The notes below the pieces were generated by a model that saw nothing but the letters and a program-made list of their open reading frames with translations, had not been told where the DNA came from and ran no database searches. This document shows, in pieces, positions 1 through 11,118 of a DNA stretch of 64,000 nt. Each line of letters starts with the position of its first letter. Positions within the stretch are counted from its first letter, which is position 1. This DNA comes from Catenaria anguillulae PL171. Taxonomy: Eukaryota; Blastocladiomycota; Blastocladiomycetes; Blastocladiales; Catenariaceae. The stretch lies in assembly GCA_002102555.1 (NCBI GenBank), contig MCFL01000059.1:1-64000 (forward strand), in the 5' to 3' direction. A program made the position numbers and the translations under genes.

Positions 1-2858
1 ACCCCATGCTATTGCTCTTGGCCGCAACGTATCTCAGCACCTACTACGGTCAAGAAGGCGAAAAGATTGCCGAAAGCCTTATGAAAGAGCTCGAATCCGC
101 ACGTCAGGTTCCGTTGGATGTCAAGTTTTTGGGATACTGTCGCGAGCGGTCGCTCCAGAATGCCGGTGCTCATGTCCTCGACAAAGTGGCCCTCGATTCG
201 CTGGACCGCGAGAGTAGATTCCATCATTTCGGGCCATGTACGCAATTCGGGATGCATGGGAATGCGTGCGCACAAAGGCGTCGGCCGAGCGACTGGCCGA
301 GGTCACGGCCAAATTGGCCTTTCATCGCACACGTGCATCGAACTGCTATGCTCGGTTGCTAGCCAGGAACTCGCGTGACAAGAATTCACTCCGTCTCTTT
401 GCACAATACACGTCGACCGTCGAACAGGACCAGCTTCGAGCCCAGCAAGTCATTGATCTGGCTGATGATGTTGAAGCTCGCGAAGCGAAGAACAGCAATG
501 ACCGATTTGGCTCCGGCGACAACAACCTCGACTCTTTGGAGAACTTGTCTGTTCCATCACTCCCAGACTCGCTGCCGTCTGAGTCGTCAGAAGGGTCGCC
601 CAAGGGTCTTTCGCACAATTCAAGCGGTATTGCAAATGCATCACTTGCACCAATTGCTGGAACCAGTGAGAAAGTGCCGAACGAACCGGCTGCAAATCCT
701 CTCATGATTACAGGAACCATCAACCGTGCCACGTTTCACAGCAATGTTCCAACAGCCCCAAGTTCGACCAATCGCCAGAATTCAAAACAATGCACTTACA
801 TTGCGCAAAGCGGCCTCGCAGCATGGGTCCCAAACCTCAGGCACCAGTGTCTCCAGGTCACAGCGCCAACGTGCATCACTTCGGCGCGTCATGGAAATCC
901 GTCTCACTCGTCCGCTGCAGGCCGCATGGCACACCGGAGCGCTCATTGTGGTGTTTCTTGCCGCTCTTATCATCGGATTCGTGCTTTGTCTCAACTTTAT
1001 GGCGTTGAGCAACGACTCGATTGCGACCGATTTCACCCAAACTCGCATTGGACGTCGGGCAGTCATTCGGATGGTTGAAGGCATTCGACAAATGGCATAT
1101 GGCTCGGCCATCAATAGCAACATTGAGTATCAGGCTGGCGTAGCGACTGTGAGGACGAATTACAATGCCATGGTACGGCTCGCGTTGATTGTGTGTTGGT
1201 AAAAATGCAGGGTTTTCTGACATTGCCTTCCTTTCCAGGTGGCGACAGTTCTACCGATTCTTAATCGACTCGAGGCCGCCAATTTCGCAAAAACACCCCA
1301 CTTTCGCCTGTACAACCGGATCGTCGTGAACGCGACACGGATCGACTATGTACCAATCATGGTTAGCCCAACAGAGCTCTCCACCATTGTGCTTCAAGCT
1401 GGCGCGCTGGCACTGGGATACACTGCGAACGGGACATTGACACCGCTCGTCGCAAACACAGTGTCTGAGTTCAGCTTCTTGTTCGAAAACTTGTTTGGCA
1501 TCCTGGCCGCGTCAAAAGAACTTCCCGTGACAGGCATTCGCGCATACAACCAGATTGGCGCCGAGGTTTCCATGTACTTGATTATCATCATGGTTGTGTC
1601 GCTGCTTGCCTTGTTCGCCGTGGGCCTCATCGTGTACTTTCGCGTGACCTTGGCCTACTTCCGCCGCGAATCACAGGTCCATGGGCTGCTGCTTGGGATC
1701 CACACGAAGATCGCGTCAGGATTGGTGACCAACATGGACGAAGAGATCGAGTCGTTCAGAGAAATCATTCAAGAGGACGAGGCGCAGGAGCTGGATCATT
1801 CGCTCATTGATCTCACAAATGGCGGGTCGGGGGTGGGGAGCGCAGATGCAATCAGTGGCGATGCCGGCGTGCCAACAAGCGGAGGCGGCTCATTTGGTGG
1901 AAAAGGCAGCAGGTCCAGTGCGGCAGCCAAGGCGACCGGGCGTCAACAGAAATTCGTGACACCGCTGCTAGCATGCGTCATTGGCATTGGGGCCATTGTG
2001 GTAGCACTGTTTACAGTCACATTGAGGTTCGTTTGTGATTCGAGTCTGCCTGTTCCATTCATGGTCCATGTGGCTGCTAACATTTGTGTCTGTGTGTTTG
2101 TTGCTGGGTTTCATAGCTCATTGCAGGTTGAAGTCGACTTGCAGCGACTGCTGGACGTTAGCGACCGTCGATACTATGCTAATGCCATGCGCGTGACCGG
2201 CCGTGAAGCTGTGGCCGGCCCACTCGCGGGCTTTGTGCAGACCGAGTCCTTGATTCAAAACCTGCGCACATATCTCGTGGAAGCCGACGAGATTCACCAG
2301 CGTCTCCTCAAAGATCCCACGGGTTTGTCGATTCAAGTCCCCGAGCTCACAGCGCTCCCGCGCAATTGCACGTTGCCGACAAGTTGTAATTTCGTGCCCG
2401 AAAACCCGGCCATTGGCTTCACGCGCACTTTGGCGTCCTTGCCGTTTAACATTGAGTTCACGCGGCTCTTGGATACAGGGCGGTACTTTGTCGACCAACT
2501 GCTGGACGTGAACGCCCGCCAAACGATTCGCACGTCCGAGGCGTTCATGCACTGGCAGCTGATGGAAGCCATTTCGCTGGACATTGAGGACCGGTGCCGA
2601 GAGCTCGAGATTGGCGCTCAAGCTCGTCTCATTGCCAGGCTGGCAATTGCTAGGTCGTGGATTATGGTCACATTTGTGCTCTTGATTGTTGCCTCGGTGG
2701 CTGCGTTTGCCTACTTTGTCCTACTCGGAGTCAACACTTTGAAGAGGGAAGCTGCTGGACTGGTGTTGCTCTTGCACATGGTGCCGACGAGCGCTTTCAA
2801 GGATATGCCCGAGCTTGCGCACTTTTTGGAGACTGGAGGATTGACGCTCATGACATGA
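1..2858 (+). CDS. TmcB/TmcC-like multi-pass membrane protein, 3' part, with two frame breaks
   Basis: The window opens inside a coding exon of a large membrane protein whose paralogue is complete on the minus strand at 27436-32559. The start matches the TmcB-type TPR linker (motif MLLLLAATYLSTYYGQ). It is followed by a Ser-rich stretch and four hydrophobic segments encoded near 940-1005, 1570-1660, 1960-2026 and 2655-2735. Introns: 1173-1238 (phase 0, shared with the paralogue) and 2027-2116 (90 bp, in frame, CTAAC-like branch site, absent from the paralogue). At about 228 one base is missing relative to the paralogue (HHL-RAMYA), moving the frame by -1; a second change lies at 780-815, where no intron fits. 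The stop is TGA at 2856-2858. Tiny-macrocysts (TmcB) homologues in protists and zoosporic fungi are sensor-like membrane proteins of unclear role. It could be a decaying copy or an intact gene with sequence errors. The family name is recognised from its pattern, not searched. Confidence 0.7.
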
Positions 2859-3008
2859 TGGGACGATGTGTGCTTCCATTGGTGATGTGGACCTGTGGGA
2901 AGATGCTGCTATATACATCGACATGGAATACATGATATTGGTAGAGCTGAGATCTGAGGAACAGGAAAAGGACCTGACAAGCGCATCGTGCCGGCGTGCA
3001 GCAAAACG

Positions 3009-4962
3009 TCACCGCACGTCTTCAAGTGCTGCGAGCATGAGCGGACCCTTGACAAACCCTGACCGAACCCACCACTGAATGACTCGACGATTGTTGCCTT
3101 TGATCGCACCCCACAATGCCACATCTGTAAACACAAACGAATTGGGCTGCTTGTTGGCCCACCATTCCAAGACGAGCCAACCATTATCCGTTTCGCCCAT
3201 GGACACTTGATCGATGATTGCCGCGGCGCAAGGCGGAAACGGCAGCTGATGCGATTGCCACCAGTCAAGCACGGCAATGTGGCCACCCACCGCGGCGGCG
3301 GTCAATGCCAATGTACTACCGAAATGGTCCAGGCACAACGAGAACCATGGGTGGGAACGCAGCAGATCGAAAACCGAAAGACGCCCATGCCGGCACGCCG
3401 CGACCACGCACTTGTGCAGCGGAATCCTTGACTGCTCGTCCAAGACGGGTTTGCCGAGGTATCGGCTGACGAAAACGAAATGCACCACTTGTGCATGCCC
3501 TGACGAAGCGGCGTCAATAAGGGCTTGATCCAGGTAGGCATGAAACGGATTCCATCGATCAGGATCTTCAATTGCAAACCACTGGAGAACCGCGAGTGCA
3601 TTTCCGCGAATGGCTTCGCAATGGAGCAAGGTACGGTTCCATCCTCGTGACAGCTTGTTCTTGAATGTAACCAACACGTTGACTTGGCCATGCCGGCATG
3701 CAGCCGCAAACATATCTTGAAAATGACAGGCGTCGAGCGCCCTGGCTTGCTCCAAGCTTATTGGGTAACCGAACGCGGCAAGCATGACAAGATCCGAGGG
3801 CGGCCGGTGGTGTGACATTCGACCAGTGAGAACGGAAAGGTATTGGCGACTTGACATCCACCATTGAACGACCACGACATGGCCCCTCTCCCTGGCACCC
3901 CTTCGACGGCCAGTGGCGTGAACTTGAGCTCCAAGCCTGACCGCAAAAACCATTCCAACGTCGCAACATGGCCGTTTCGACCGGCCACATCGAGTGCTTC
4001 AACAGAGTATCGGAATCCGCTACGTGGGGCATTGGCAAAAAACCAGTCCAGCACGGTTGTGTGCCCGTTGCCCGCGGCGCCATCGATACACGGCTGCAAT
4101 TTTGCCGGCAAATCTATTCCCCGTTGACTCCACGCCCATTCCAGCACATGTACGTGACCATTGCGGCTCACGGCCAGCCACTGGTTTGGACCAAAGCGGT
4201 CCTTGTCCAAATGCGAAACGGCCGCGAACCATTTGAGGTTGGCAAGGTGGCCATGCGTTGCGCTGACATCCACAACAGCATCGCTATCAAAGTCGGCGCC
4301 GTTTAGGTGTGTGCGCGCCACCCACTGAAGCACGTCCAAGTGGCCGCCGCGTGCAACATCGAGCAAGGCCTCTTCCGAAATGAATCGCGAGGGGCAATGA
4401 TAATGCTGGATCCACCATTCAAGAACAGCAACTTGGTTAAAACGGCCGGCCGAGTCCATGGCGGATGTGCTGCAAACCGACAGATCCATGTCAGGCGCGG
4501 TGTGCAACCGGTTCAGAACACTGACGGAGCCTGTGCGGCAGGCAGCCGCGACAAGGCGCTGCAAGGCGCTACCCGGACGAGAAGAAATAGAAGCCAGCGC
4601 TGGATGGATGAGATTGAGGAATTGGAAGCATTTATGTTGCCCACCGTCGCCAACTGATGAGACGAGGTTGTCGAGAGCGTGATCCAAGGAGCAGAGAGAT
4701 GGGACAGCATATCAGATCGGACGACGGCTGTACAAACGGCCGTGGCGACAGAGGAGGGCAGCAGCACGCTAAGAATGGTGACAAATGAAACTGGTGTGGA
4801 CACTTTGTCGACAGAAGGTAGATGTGCCAGATGGGCGAGAATCAGGTCGATGACCGTGAGAGGCAACCGTGGAAGACTGCAAGCGCGAGGCTCAAGCTTG
4901 GGTCTTAAGGGGAGCTGCGGAGGATCAGGACCCCGAGTTGCATTGGTGGCAGATGAGTTCAT
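3009..4962 (-). CDS. Ankyrin-like repeat protein (VLEWW-type repeats), two frame breaks
   Basis: This is a single-exon gene on the minus strand, starting with ATG at 4962 (MNSSATNATRG). A hydrophobic N-terminal part contains an F-box-like stretch (LPLTVIDLILAHL). About a dozen loose 30-35 residue repeats follow, of the form A-x-x-G-H-x-x-V-L-x-W-W. These resemble the divergent ankyrin-type repeats found in large zoosporic-fungus and protist families and probably bind proteins. The reading frame changes at about 4671, where CTCTC appears in place of CTC between ITL and DNL, and again at about 3880-3890 (GVPGR/ARERG). Both changes equal one missing base, and the repeat pattern continues across each break, so the three open segments belong to one protein of about 650 residues. 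It converges on the TmcB-like gene, with 150 bp between the stops. I cannot assign a specific function. Confidence 0.6.
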
Positions 4963-5333
4963 TGCGCTGTCTTTGTGTCATTGAATCGCTCAATTTCAAT
5001 TTCAAGTGTGCGTGGCACTGGTAAGTACAGTGTTCATATTGTGATATGTAACTTGTCCGAGCCGATCGTGAGAGAGGCCCGTCGATCTCACTTCTGACCG
5101 CACAGCCAAATTGAAGTTAACGTTGCTCTGCCTTCTTCGGTTCTGCCTGCGTCTCGTATGTGGCCTGCATCTTTCTATCTTTATCACTGTACTTGCCATG
5201 ATGTACACTCCATAACTGATGAATTCGCACTTGTCTGCTCCGTGAAACAAACCAACACGGACCGCCCCATCTCTCTTCTCGCTTGACACCGCCGACCGTC
5301 TCCCCAATTGACACACTACCGTCAGTTCTCGCC
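4963..5333. other. Intergenic, divergent 5' regions
   Basis: This 371 bp gap lies between the start of the ankyrin-like gene (-) and COX16 (+), so it must hold both promoters. No clear TATA box, repeat or RNA gene is visible. Short antisense ORFs here have no family features. Confidence 0.5.
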
Positions 5334-5941
5334 ATGTCCGACTCGCTCCCACGCGCGAGTCGCTCCATTGGCGGCTCCAATGGCCTGTCGTCGGCCATCC
5401 GCCGCCGGCCATTCGTCTTGTTTGGGCTTCCGTTGCTCGCCATTCTCGTTGGCGGATCCTTTGCGCTGTCGCACTTGACGGAAACCAAAGTCGAGTACAA
5501 CTCGAGCAAGGTTCAAAAGGCACGCTTTCTACTCGATACATATGCCTAACCGTACTAGGTCATGGATTCTTACCTGTGTGTCAATATTCCTTGTTTGTAC
5601 ATAGCTGTCAAAAGAGGAAAAGCTTGCCCTGGAAGGCAAGAAACGCAAAAAGTTTGACATTCGCGAAGAGTACTTTGTGCGTCTCGGTTTGCCTCTCCTG
5701 CTAGTCTCGCAACCCCACCAAACAACTCACCCACACCACTTTGCCCCATCCCTATTAGAGGCTCCACGCATCCGACAAGAAGCTCGACCTGGACGACTGG
5801 GACATGGTCCCGATCCAAAAGCCGCCAGACACGTTTGTGCCCCCTTCGCCTGGCGAAATGCAACAGCTGCTGCTGGATGCATCCACAAAGGTGGATCCCA
5901 ATGCAGCAAAGGAGAAGAAGAAGGAAATCGTGCGGTGGTAA
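5334..5941 (+). CDS. COX16: Cytochrome c oxidase assembly protein COX16
   Basis: COX16 is a small inner-membrane protein of mitochondria that helps assemble complex IV by bringing together copper-loaded COX2 and COX1 modules. Three exons are inferred: 5334-5510, 5605-5676 and 5759-5941, giving 143 residues. The N-terminal part has a basic patch followed by one transmembrane segment (PFVLFGLPLLAILVGG, about residues 25-45). Next come the family hallmarks: a charged segment with KKFDIREEYF and then LDLDDWDMV, matching the conserved F-D-x-R/K-E-E-Y and L-D-x-W-x-x-V blocks. Introns are 5511-5604 and 5677-5758, both phase 0. The ATG at 5334 is chosen because the next in-frame Met lies beyond the membrane segment. 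The stop is only 54 bp from the stop of the convergent metalloprotease gene, so the 3' UTRs probably overlap. Confidence 0.85.
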
Positions 5942-5995
5942 ATAATGTATTTAGCAACACTAAAGAGAGGTCAAACAGTTGTGTACCATTACAAT

Positions 5996-8900
5996 TTACA
6001 AGTGCAGCTCGATTCCCAACACTTGCTTCGCAATTTCACTCCACCTGACCACCTCCACCTTCTCCCCCTCTCGTTCACTCACCACACCTTGCCCAATCAG
6101 GTCACGCTTGACCTTGTCCTCTTTCCCCTTGGGCACAACCACCACCAACCGCCTCATTCCGGGCTGCCTCAATCTCTGGACCCATCCCTTTGCCACCTTG
6201 AACACCTCGTCCACACTCACGCGCTTGATTCCCTCTGCAAACTGCTCATCGACGGCCGCCAACTCACCCACGCCTCTCAACCGCGCCCTGAGGGCCTCGG
6301 CCGCCACACTTGCGGGCGCCGATCGCGCGCTCGCATACCTGAAGGCCAGCGCACACTTTGCCTGGTCAACGGCCAGCTGGTCCACGTGCACGTCGGCGTC
6401 GAGCACCGAGTCGAGTGCTTGCAGGCACGCCACAATGTCGCTGGCTTCCGAAATGTCAAACGTCAAGGTCCCCGTCCACGTGGCAAGGTGCAAGCTGGCG
6501 TCGTAGGCAAGCCCGGGCCCGCGGATGGCGGTGAAGAGTGGGCCTTCGGAACGAGAGAGCACGTCGAGAAGGACCAGGGTGGCGTAGTAGTCGGGATGCA
6601 CGGGCGACGAGTGGGTTGGTGGGTGGAGCAGGTCGCAGGGTGTCCACAGCGAGCAGTAGGATGCCGTGATGCCTGCAATTGGAACAATGGTGACTGGGCC
6701 GGGAGCGTGCGCATAGGGCGAACGCGGGAATGGGAATGCGGGCGGCGGCGGCAGCATGTCCATCTCAGTCGTCGTTGAGCTTGGTGTGGTCAATTGCGCC
6801 GCACATGCCACCTTGCCCCATTCGTCACTCACAACCCGCCACACGTCCTCGCCGCCCGCACTTGCAACCTGAGCAAACCACGGCCGCGTAAACACGACGC
6901 CATGCACCTCGCTCACCATGCGCACAATGTCGCGCATCTCCCGGGTGTTGTCTGCGGCCTTGGCCACGCGCTTGAGTACGGGCTCTTGCACAAACACCGA
7001 CAAGTACGGATCAATGAGCCCACACGCTTGTCCGACAATGGCTCCGCCCACGGCGCCCACAACCGAACTACCGTCGCGCTTCCACTCTTGCACGTCGCTC
7101 GCCAAGTTCTTTGCCACGACCTTGACGCGTTCGTACACGTCGGCGGCAACCCATGCGGGCTGCAGTACGTTGCGTGCAACAGCACGCGTGGCGGCCGCCA
7201 GGGTGTCGGGCGAGCACGTGAATTGAACAACGAGGGCTTCCGTTAGGTACGAGGCAGTGAACACGTCGGATCCAAGGCCAACGGCACACGAGTGGTTGGA
7301 CGTCAGTTTGTTGAGCAGCTCGACGTTGAGGTTCCAGGGGGTCCCATCGAGCGTCGGCAAATGAAAAATGAGTTCTTGCATCAGCAACAAGTACGGCATC
7401 AAAGTTGGTGGCAGCGTGGGCAAGTGAAAGAACAACTTGACTTGCACGAACGCCGACGTTGGTACGTGTACAAGATGAACCGTTGGAAATGCCGACACGG
7501 GGTCCTCGACTTTGGGCATGCGCAGCGTGTCTGCGTAGGGCAGCTGTGGAACACGCGTAGGGTCTGCTGGCGCAGGCAATGCCGCCGCAAAGTCTGGCAC
7601 ATTGACCTTGTTTGCGGCCATGGCATGCGCCACCTTGGCGGCGGCCGCCTTGAGCCCTCGCGCGCCCAGCTTTTTGCGCAGCGCTTGCACGCGCGCGCGC
7701 TTGGCGTGCTCGAGTTTGGCGGCGAGCTTGGCGTTGGGCACGGCCATGATTTGGACGTGTGGCTGGTCAAGCAGCCAGGTGCGGATGAGCGTGTACCAGT
7801 AGGAGAGGGGCACGGCCAAGAGGGCAGCCAAGTGCGAAAACACAGAGTCGCGGTGAAGATGGTTGGATGCGCGGGTGTGTGCTGGACTCGAGGTGTGGAC
7901 CAAGTCGGGGATCCATGATGTGAGGAGTGTATCGTGAGGGTCATCTTCGAGTTGAGCGAGCAGGTGCAACTTGTACCGGTGGATGGCGGCGTGGATGCGG
8001 TCGAGGGTGAGGTGCGAGTCGGGAGAGTCGGTGGTGAGGGAGATGAGGGTTTCGCGGAGGAGGGTTGCAAGCCTGGCCCTGGCAAACCAGTCGGATTCGC
8101 TCGAATCTTCCGCGTCCACACTCATGTCATCGTCGTCGTTGTCCGAGTCGTTGTCCGAGTCATCGCCATCATCCGAGGGATCGGAACCGTCATCATCGCC
8201 TTCCTCGTCCGTTTCCGTCGACCAGCCATCCTCTTGACCATCTTGATCTCCGTCGACATCCATGCTTTCATCTACCTGGCCATTTGCCTCGGCTCGCTTG
8301 CCGTCGGCTGCCTCAACGTGATCCGCACGCCCATGATACCCAACACCGGAAACCGTGCACACCAACATGACCCGTTCGTACATGCGCATCTCGAAATCCA
8401 CATCACTGCCTGGGGCATCCGCACACTCGACGAGGGCTTGGTGCAAGGGAGACGCGGTGCCGTCCGTCAAGTACCTGCCGAGCACGTCCAGGGCAACAAG
8501 CATCTGCTGATGGTCGCGCACCTGGTCGGCCGATGCATCGTGGGGCAGCAACAGCGAGGGACCTTGCCAGGCAAATGCGATCGAGCCCGTGTCTTCGTCT
8601 TCCGAGGGGAAGCGAACCACTTGGGTCGTTCCGGTCGAGGGAAGCGCAAACGGCGGCGCAAGCGGATGCGTGTCCATGGGAGGGTACAGCTCGGCAGTGA
8701 GCCCAGCAAGTGCGGGCGATTGATCCAGGGCGGCCAACACGCCAGGCACGTCCATGTCGCTTCCCAAGGCAACCACGGCAATCTTGTCGGCACGATACTC
8801 TTGTGCGTGATAGTGCTTGATCTTTTCCATGGTCAGCTTGCGAATGTGGTCGGTAAGTCCGCCGCACTCGTACGCATACGTGGATTCCGGGCCGTAGATG

Positions 8901-9496
8901 GCCTGGCGCAAGGCCAGATCCAGCACGTCCGACTCGGAATCTTGCCTGGCCATCATTTCGCAAAAGACAACGCCTTGCTCTTGACCCTTGCCGTTGACAT
9001 GGTACACCTCGGTGGTGAAGCTTGCCGGGGTGAGTGTAGGGTTGAGGATGTGATCGAGAAACACGGGGAGCAAAAAGGCGAGTGAATGGGTGCCGGCCAG
9101 GGTGATGGTGTAGCAGGTTGAGTCGCAGTCCGTCCAAGCATTTGTGCCCGTGGACAGCGACAAGAGTGCGGCCGTGTCGAGAAAGCCGCGGGCCGGGTGG
9201 GTGCGTGAGCCCATGAAACAGGCATGCTCGAGCGTGTGCGGGAGGCCCGAGTGGTCGCGGACGGTGGTTGGGACAATGATGACAGCGGTACAGAGCGGGC
9301 CGGGGACAGAGGCAAATTGGCAGCGCAGGAGGGTGCGGTCGTGGCGAAACGACTGGACGTGGATGGACTGTTGTGGTTTTGGATCATTGGAACTGGAACT
9401 AGAGGGAAGGTCAAGGGACCAGGCATCGGTCCGCGAGAAGCCCGCAACTTGAAGCGCAATCTCCTGGCCGTGGAAATGGGATGTCGATGGCTCCAT
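5996..9496 (-). CDS. M16 family zinc metalloprotease (C05D11.1/YOL098C-like)
   Basis: This is an intronless gene for 1,166 residues. The inverted zinc motif HxxEH is seen as HTLEH at residues 87-91 (H87, E90, H91). The likely third zinc ligand is E180 in GVVFCEM. The order is an N-terminal catalytic M16 domain, a strongly acidic low-complexity insert of about 80 residues (runs of D, E and S, near residues 410-490), then inactive M16-like domains to the C-terminus. This matches the long clam-shell M16C proteins related to insulysin and PreP, in particular the poorly studied C05D11.1/YOL098C group, thought to degrade short peptides in the cytosol. No obvious mitochondrial presequence is present. 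The start is ATG at 9496, and a TATATAATA-like stretch lies just upstream on the minus strand. It shares a 269 bp divergent promoter with TFB4. Confidence 0.88.
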   Translation of the reverse strand: MEPSTSHFHGQEIALQVAGFSRTDAWSLDLPSSSSSNDPKPQQSIHVQSFRHDRTLLRCQFASVPGPLCTAVIIVPTTVRDHSGLPHTLEHACFMGSRTHPARGFLDTAALLSLSTGTNAWTDCDSTCYTITLAGTHSLAFLLPVFLDHILNPTLTPASFTTEVYHVNGKGQEQGVVFCEMMARQDSESDVLDLALRQAIYGPESTYAYECGGLTDHIRKLTMEKIKHYHAQEYRADKIAVVALGSDMDVPGVLAALDQSPALAGLTAELYPPMDTHPLAPPFALPSTGTTQVVRFPSEDEDTGSIAFAWQGPSLLLPHDASADQVRDHQQMLVALDVLGRYLTDGTASPLHQALVECADAPGSDVDFEMRMYERVMLVCTVSGVGYHGRADHVEAADGKRAEANGQVDESMDVDGDQDGQEDGWSTETDEEGDDDGSDPSDDGDDSDNDSDNDDDDMSVDAEDSSESDWFARARLATLLRETLISLTTDSPDSHLTLDRIHAAIHRYKLHLLAQLEDDPHDTLLTSWIPDLVHTSSPAHTRASNHLHRDSVFSHLAALLAVPLSYWYTLIRTWLLDQPHVQIMAVPNAKLAAKLEHAKRARVQALRKKLGARGLKAAAAKVAHAMAANKVNVPDFAAALPAPADPTRVPQLPYADTLRMPKVEDPVSAFPTVHLVHVPTSAFVQVKLFFHLPTLPPTLMPYLLLMQELIFHLPTLDGTPWNLNVELLNKLTSNHSCAVGLGSDVFTASYLTEALVVQFTCSPDTLAAATRAVARNVLQPAWVAADVYERVKVVAKNLASDVQEWKRDGSSVVGAVGGAIVGQACGLIDPYLSVFVQEPVLKRVAKAADNTREMRDIVRMVSEVHGVVFTRPWFAQVASAGGEDVWRVVSDEWGKVACAAQLTTPSSTTTEMDMLPPPPAFPFPRSPYAHAPGPVTIVPIAGITASYCSLWTPCDLLHPPTHSSPVHPDYYATLVLLDVLSRSEGPLFTAIRGPGLAYDASLHLATWTGTLTFDISEASDIVACLQALDSVLDADVHVDQLAVDQAKCALAFRYASARSAPASVAAEALRARLRGVGELAAVDEQFAEGIKRVSVDEVFKVAKGWVQRLRQPGMRRLVVVVPKGKEDKVKRDLIGQGVVSEREGEKVEVVRWSEIAKQVLGIELHL

Positions 9497-9765
9497 TGTG
9501 TATTGATGTGTGTATTATATATTGACTTGACAGGAAAGGGAATCATCATTCATGCATTGTGAATGGATCTGGGCATGCAGTGGCCATGGGCCGTCGATCC
9601 GTTCATGTTTAGCTTTGGGTGCATCCCGATCATCGGGATCATCACGATCATCACAATCATCACGGCAGCTGTACCGGTATGTATCATCAATACTTGGCCA
9701 ATGGAACACTTGCGTATACTCTTAAACGCAGTCACTCTTGATAATTCACCTGATCCAAAAACACA
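9497..9765. promoter_or_regulatory. Divergent promoter with a 17-bp palindrome
   Basis: This is the 269 bp between the start codons of the M16 protease (-) and TFB4 (+). It holds a perfect inverted repeat at 9623-9639 (ATCCCGAT-C-ATCGGGAT), followed directly by a run of imperfect 9-bp repeats (ATCATCACG-like, about 9638-9664). A TATA-like AT stretch lies at about 9512-9522 near the protease start. A symmetric site in a shared promoter suggests a dimeric regulator, but that role is inference. Confidence 0.45.
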
Positions 9766-10954
9766 ATGTCTTCCTCGTCCTCATCCAATGCCAACGGCAC
9801 CACCGCCACCGCCCCCCTCTCCGCGTCTGCGTCTGCGTCTGCTGCTGAGCCCAATCCCACGGCAAACTCATCATCCGCGCAACTCGTCTCGCTCTTGATT
9901 GTCGTCCTCGACTGTGCAACCCACACCTGGGCAGCACACCAGCACGACCACCTCGCCCTCCTAGATCAGCTCTGTGTCTTCCTCAACGCCTACCTCGCCC
10001 TCAACCATGACAATCGCCTCGCCATCATTGGAGCCACCTCGCACACGTCCCAATTCCTGTTCCCTGGCATCCAACCGCCCGCCATCGAGGAGCATATTGC
10101 AAGGTCAAATGCATACCAGCAGTTTTATTCAATGAACAGCACGCTCGTTGGTGGCGTCAAGAGACTCATGCAGGACGAGGTTGCCGCAGCAGCAGCTGTC
10201 GCTGTGCAAGACCCAACGAGTGGTGGACAATCCTGTCACTTGTCGTCGGCCTTGTCCAAAGCTCTCTGCTGTAGTGTACATTTCCATGTTTACCGCACAC
10301 CCACGCTCATACCCGCGCTAACTGCAATATCGGCCGCGACAGACGCAAACCGACACGCAACAGCCTCCACCGACGCAAAACCCTCCATCCTCGTTATCTC
10401 CGCCTCACCGGACTCACCCTCGCACTATGTCCCGCTCATGAATGCCATCTTTTCTGCGCAAAAGGCAGAAATCAATCTGGACGCGTGCAAACTCTATGGC
10501 GACTCTGTGTTTTTGCAGCAGGCCGCACACTTGACACACGGTGTGTACCGATGCTTGCCTGGGCCAGAGGGCATGATTCAGCATCTGTTGGTTCGTGCCA
10601 TCTTCCATGTGCCTCCACTTCCCAACAAGTGACTTACGCACGTCCGTGACACTCTGCACGTCCGCATTAGTTTACGTACCTCCCGCCGCCCGAGCTTCGG
10701 TCATCGCTCAACTTGCCTGCACCAACAAAGGTCGACTTTCGGGCTGCTTGCTTTTGCCACAAGCGCATGACCAGTGATGCCTTTGTGTGCTCTGTGTGCT
10801 TGGCCAGTACGTTGACACTTGTTTTGCCTTTCAGTTGTGAACATGGGTCCGTCGCTCATTTCCGTATCCTTGTCGATTCACTGCAGTTTATTGCCAATGG
10901 CGGCCAGTCTGTGAGACGTGTAAAACAAAATTCCCTTTTCAGCAACGACGATAA
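9766..10954 (+). CDS. TFB4: TFIIH core subunit Tfb4 (p34/GTF2H3)
   Basis: Tfb4 is a structural subunit of the TFIIH core, which opens promoter and damaged DNA in transcription initiation and nucleotide excision repair. It pairs with Ssl1/p44. Exons are 9766-10590, 10671-10806 and 10887-10954, giving 342 residues with correct phase throughout. After a Ser/Ala-rich N-terminus the von Willebrand A-like domain begins at SLLIVVLDCATHTW, with later conserved blocks ILVISASPD and QQAAHLTHGVY. The C-terminal zinc-binding part is clear: VDFRAACFCH, then FVCSVCLAIYCQWRPVCETCKTKF, spaced for C4-type zinc sites. Both introns (80 bp each) are fixed by this conserved part: joining GCC-A to TT-TAT-TGC gives CLAIYC. 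The family usually has 300-350 residues, so the gene looks complete. Confidence 0.92.
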
Positions 10955-11118
10955 GCCCTTTTTTATTACGAACAATCCAGTGTAAAACGATATCTCTTGC
11001 TCATTTCGTGAACACTTGTCAATGCGAGCGCAAACCCGGATCGGCTTGGTCAAATGGATCAGGTGACAATGTGCGAGGATGATGACACAACTCCATGCAA
11101 TTTCCACCCCCATAAGCA

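Noticed and set aside
7934-9085. Plus-strand ORF of 383 codons opposite the M16 protease
   Set aside because: Antisense of the catalytic half of the protease; no motif.
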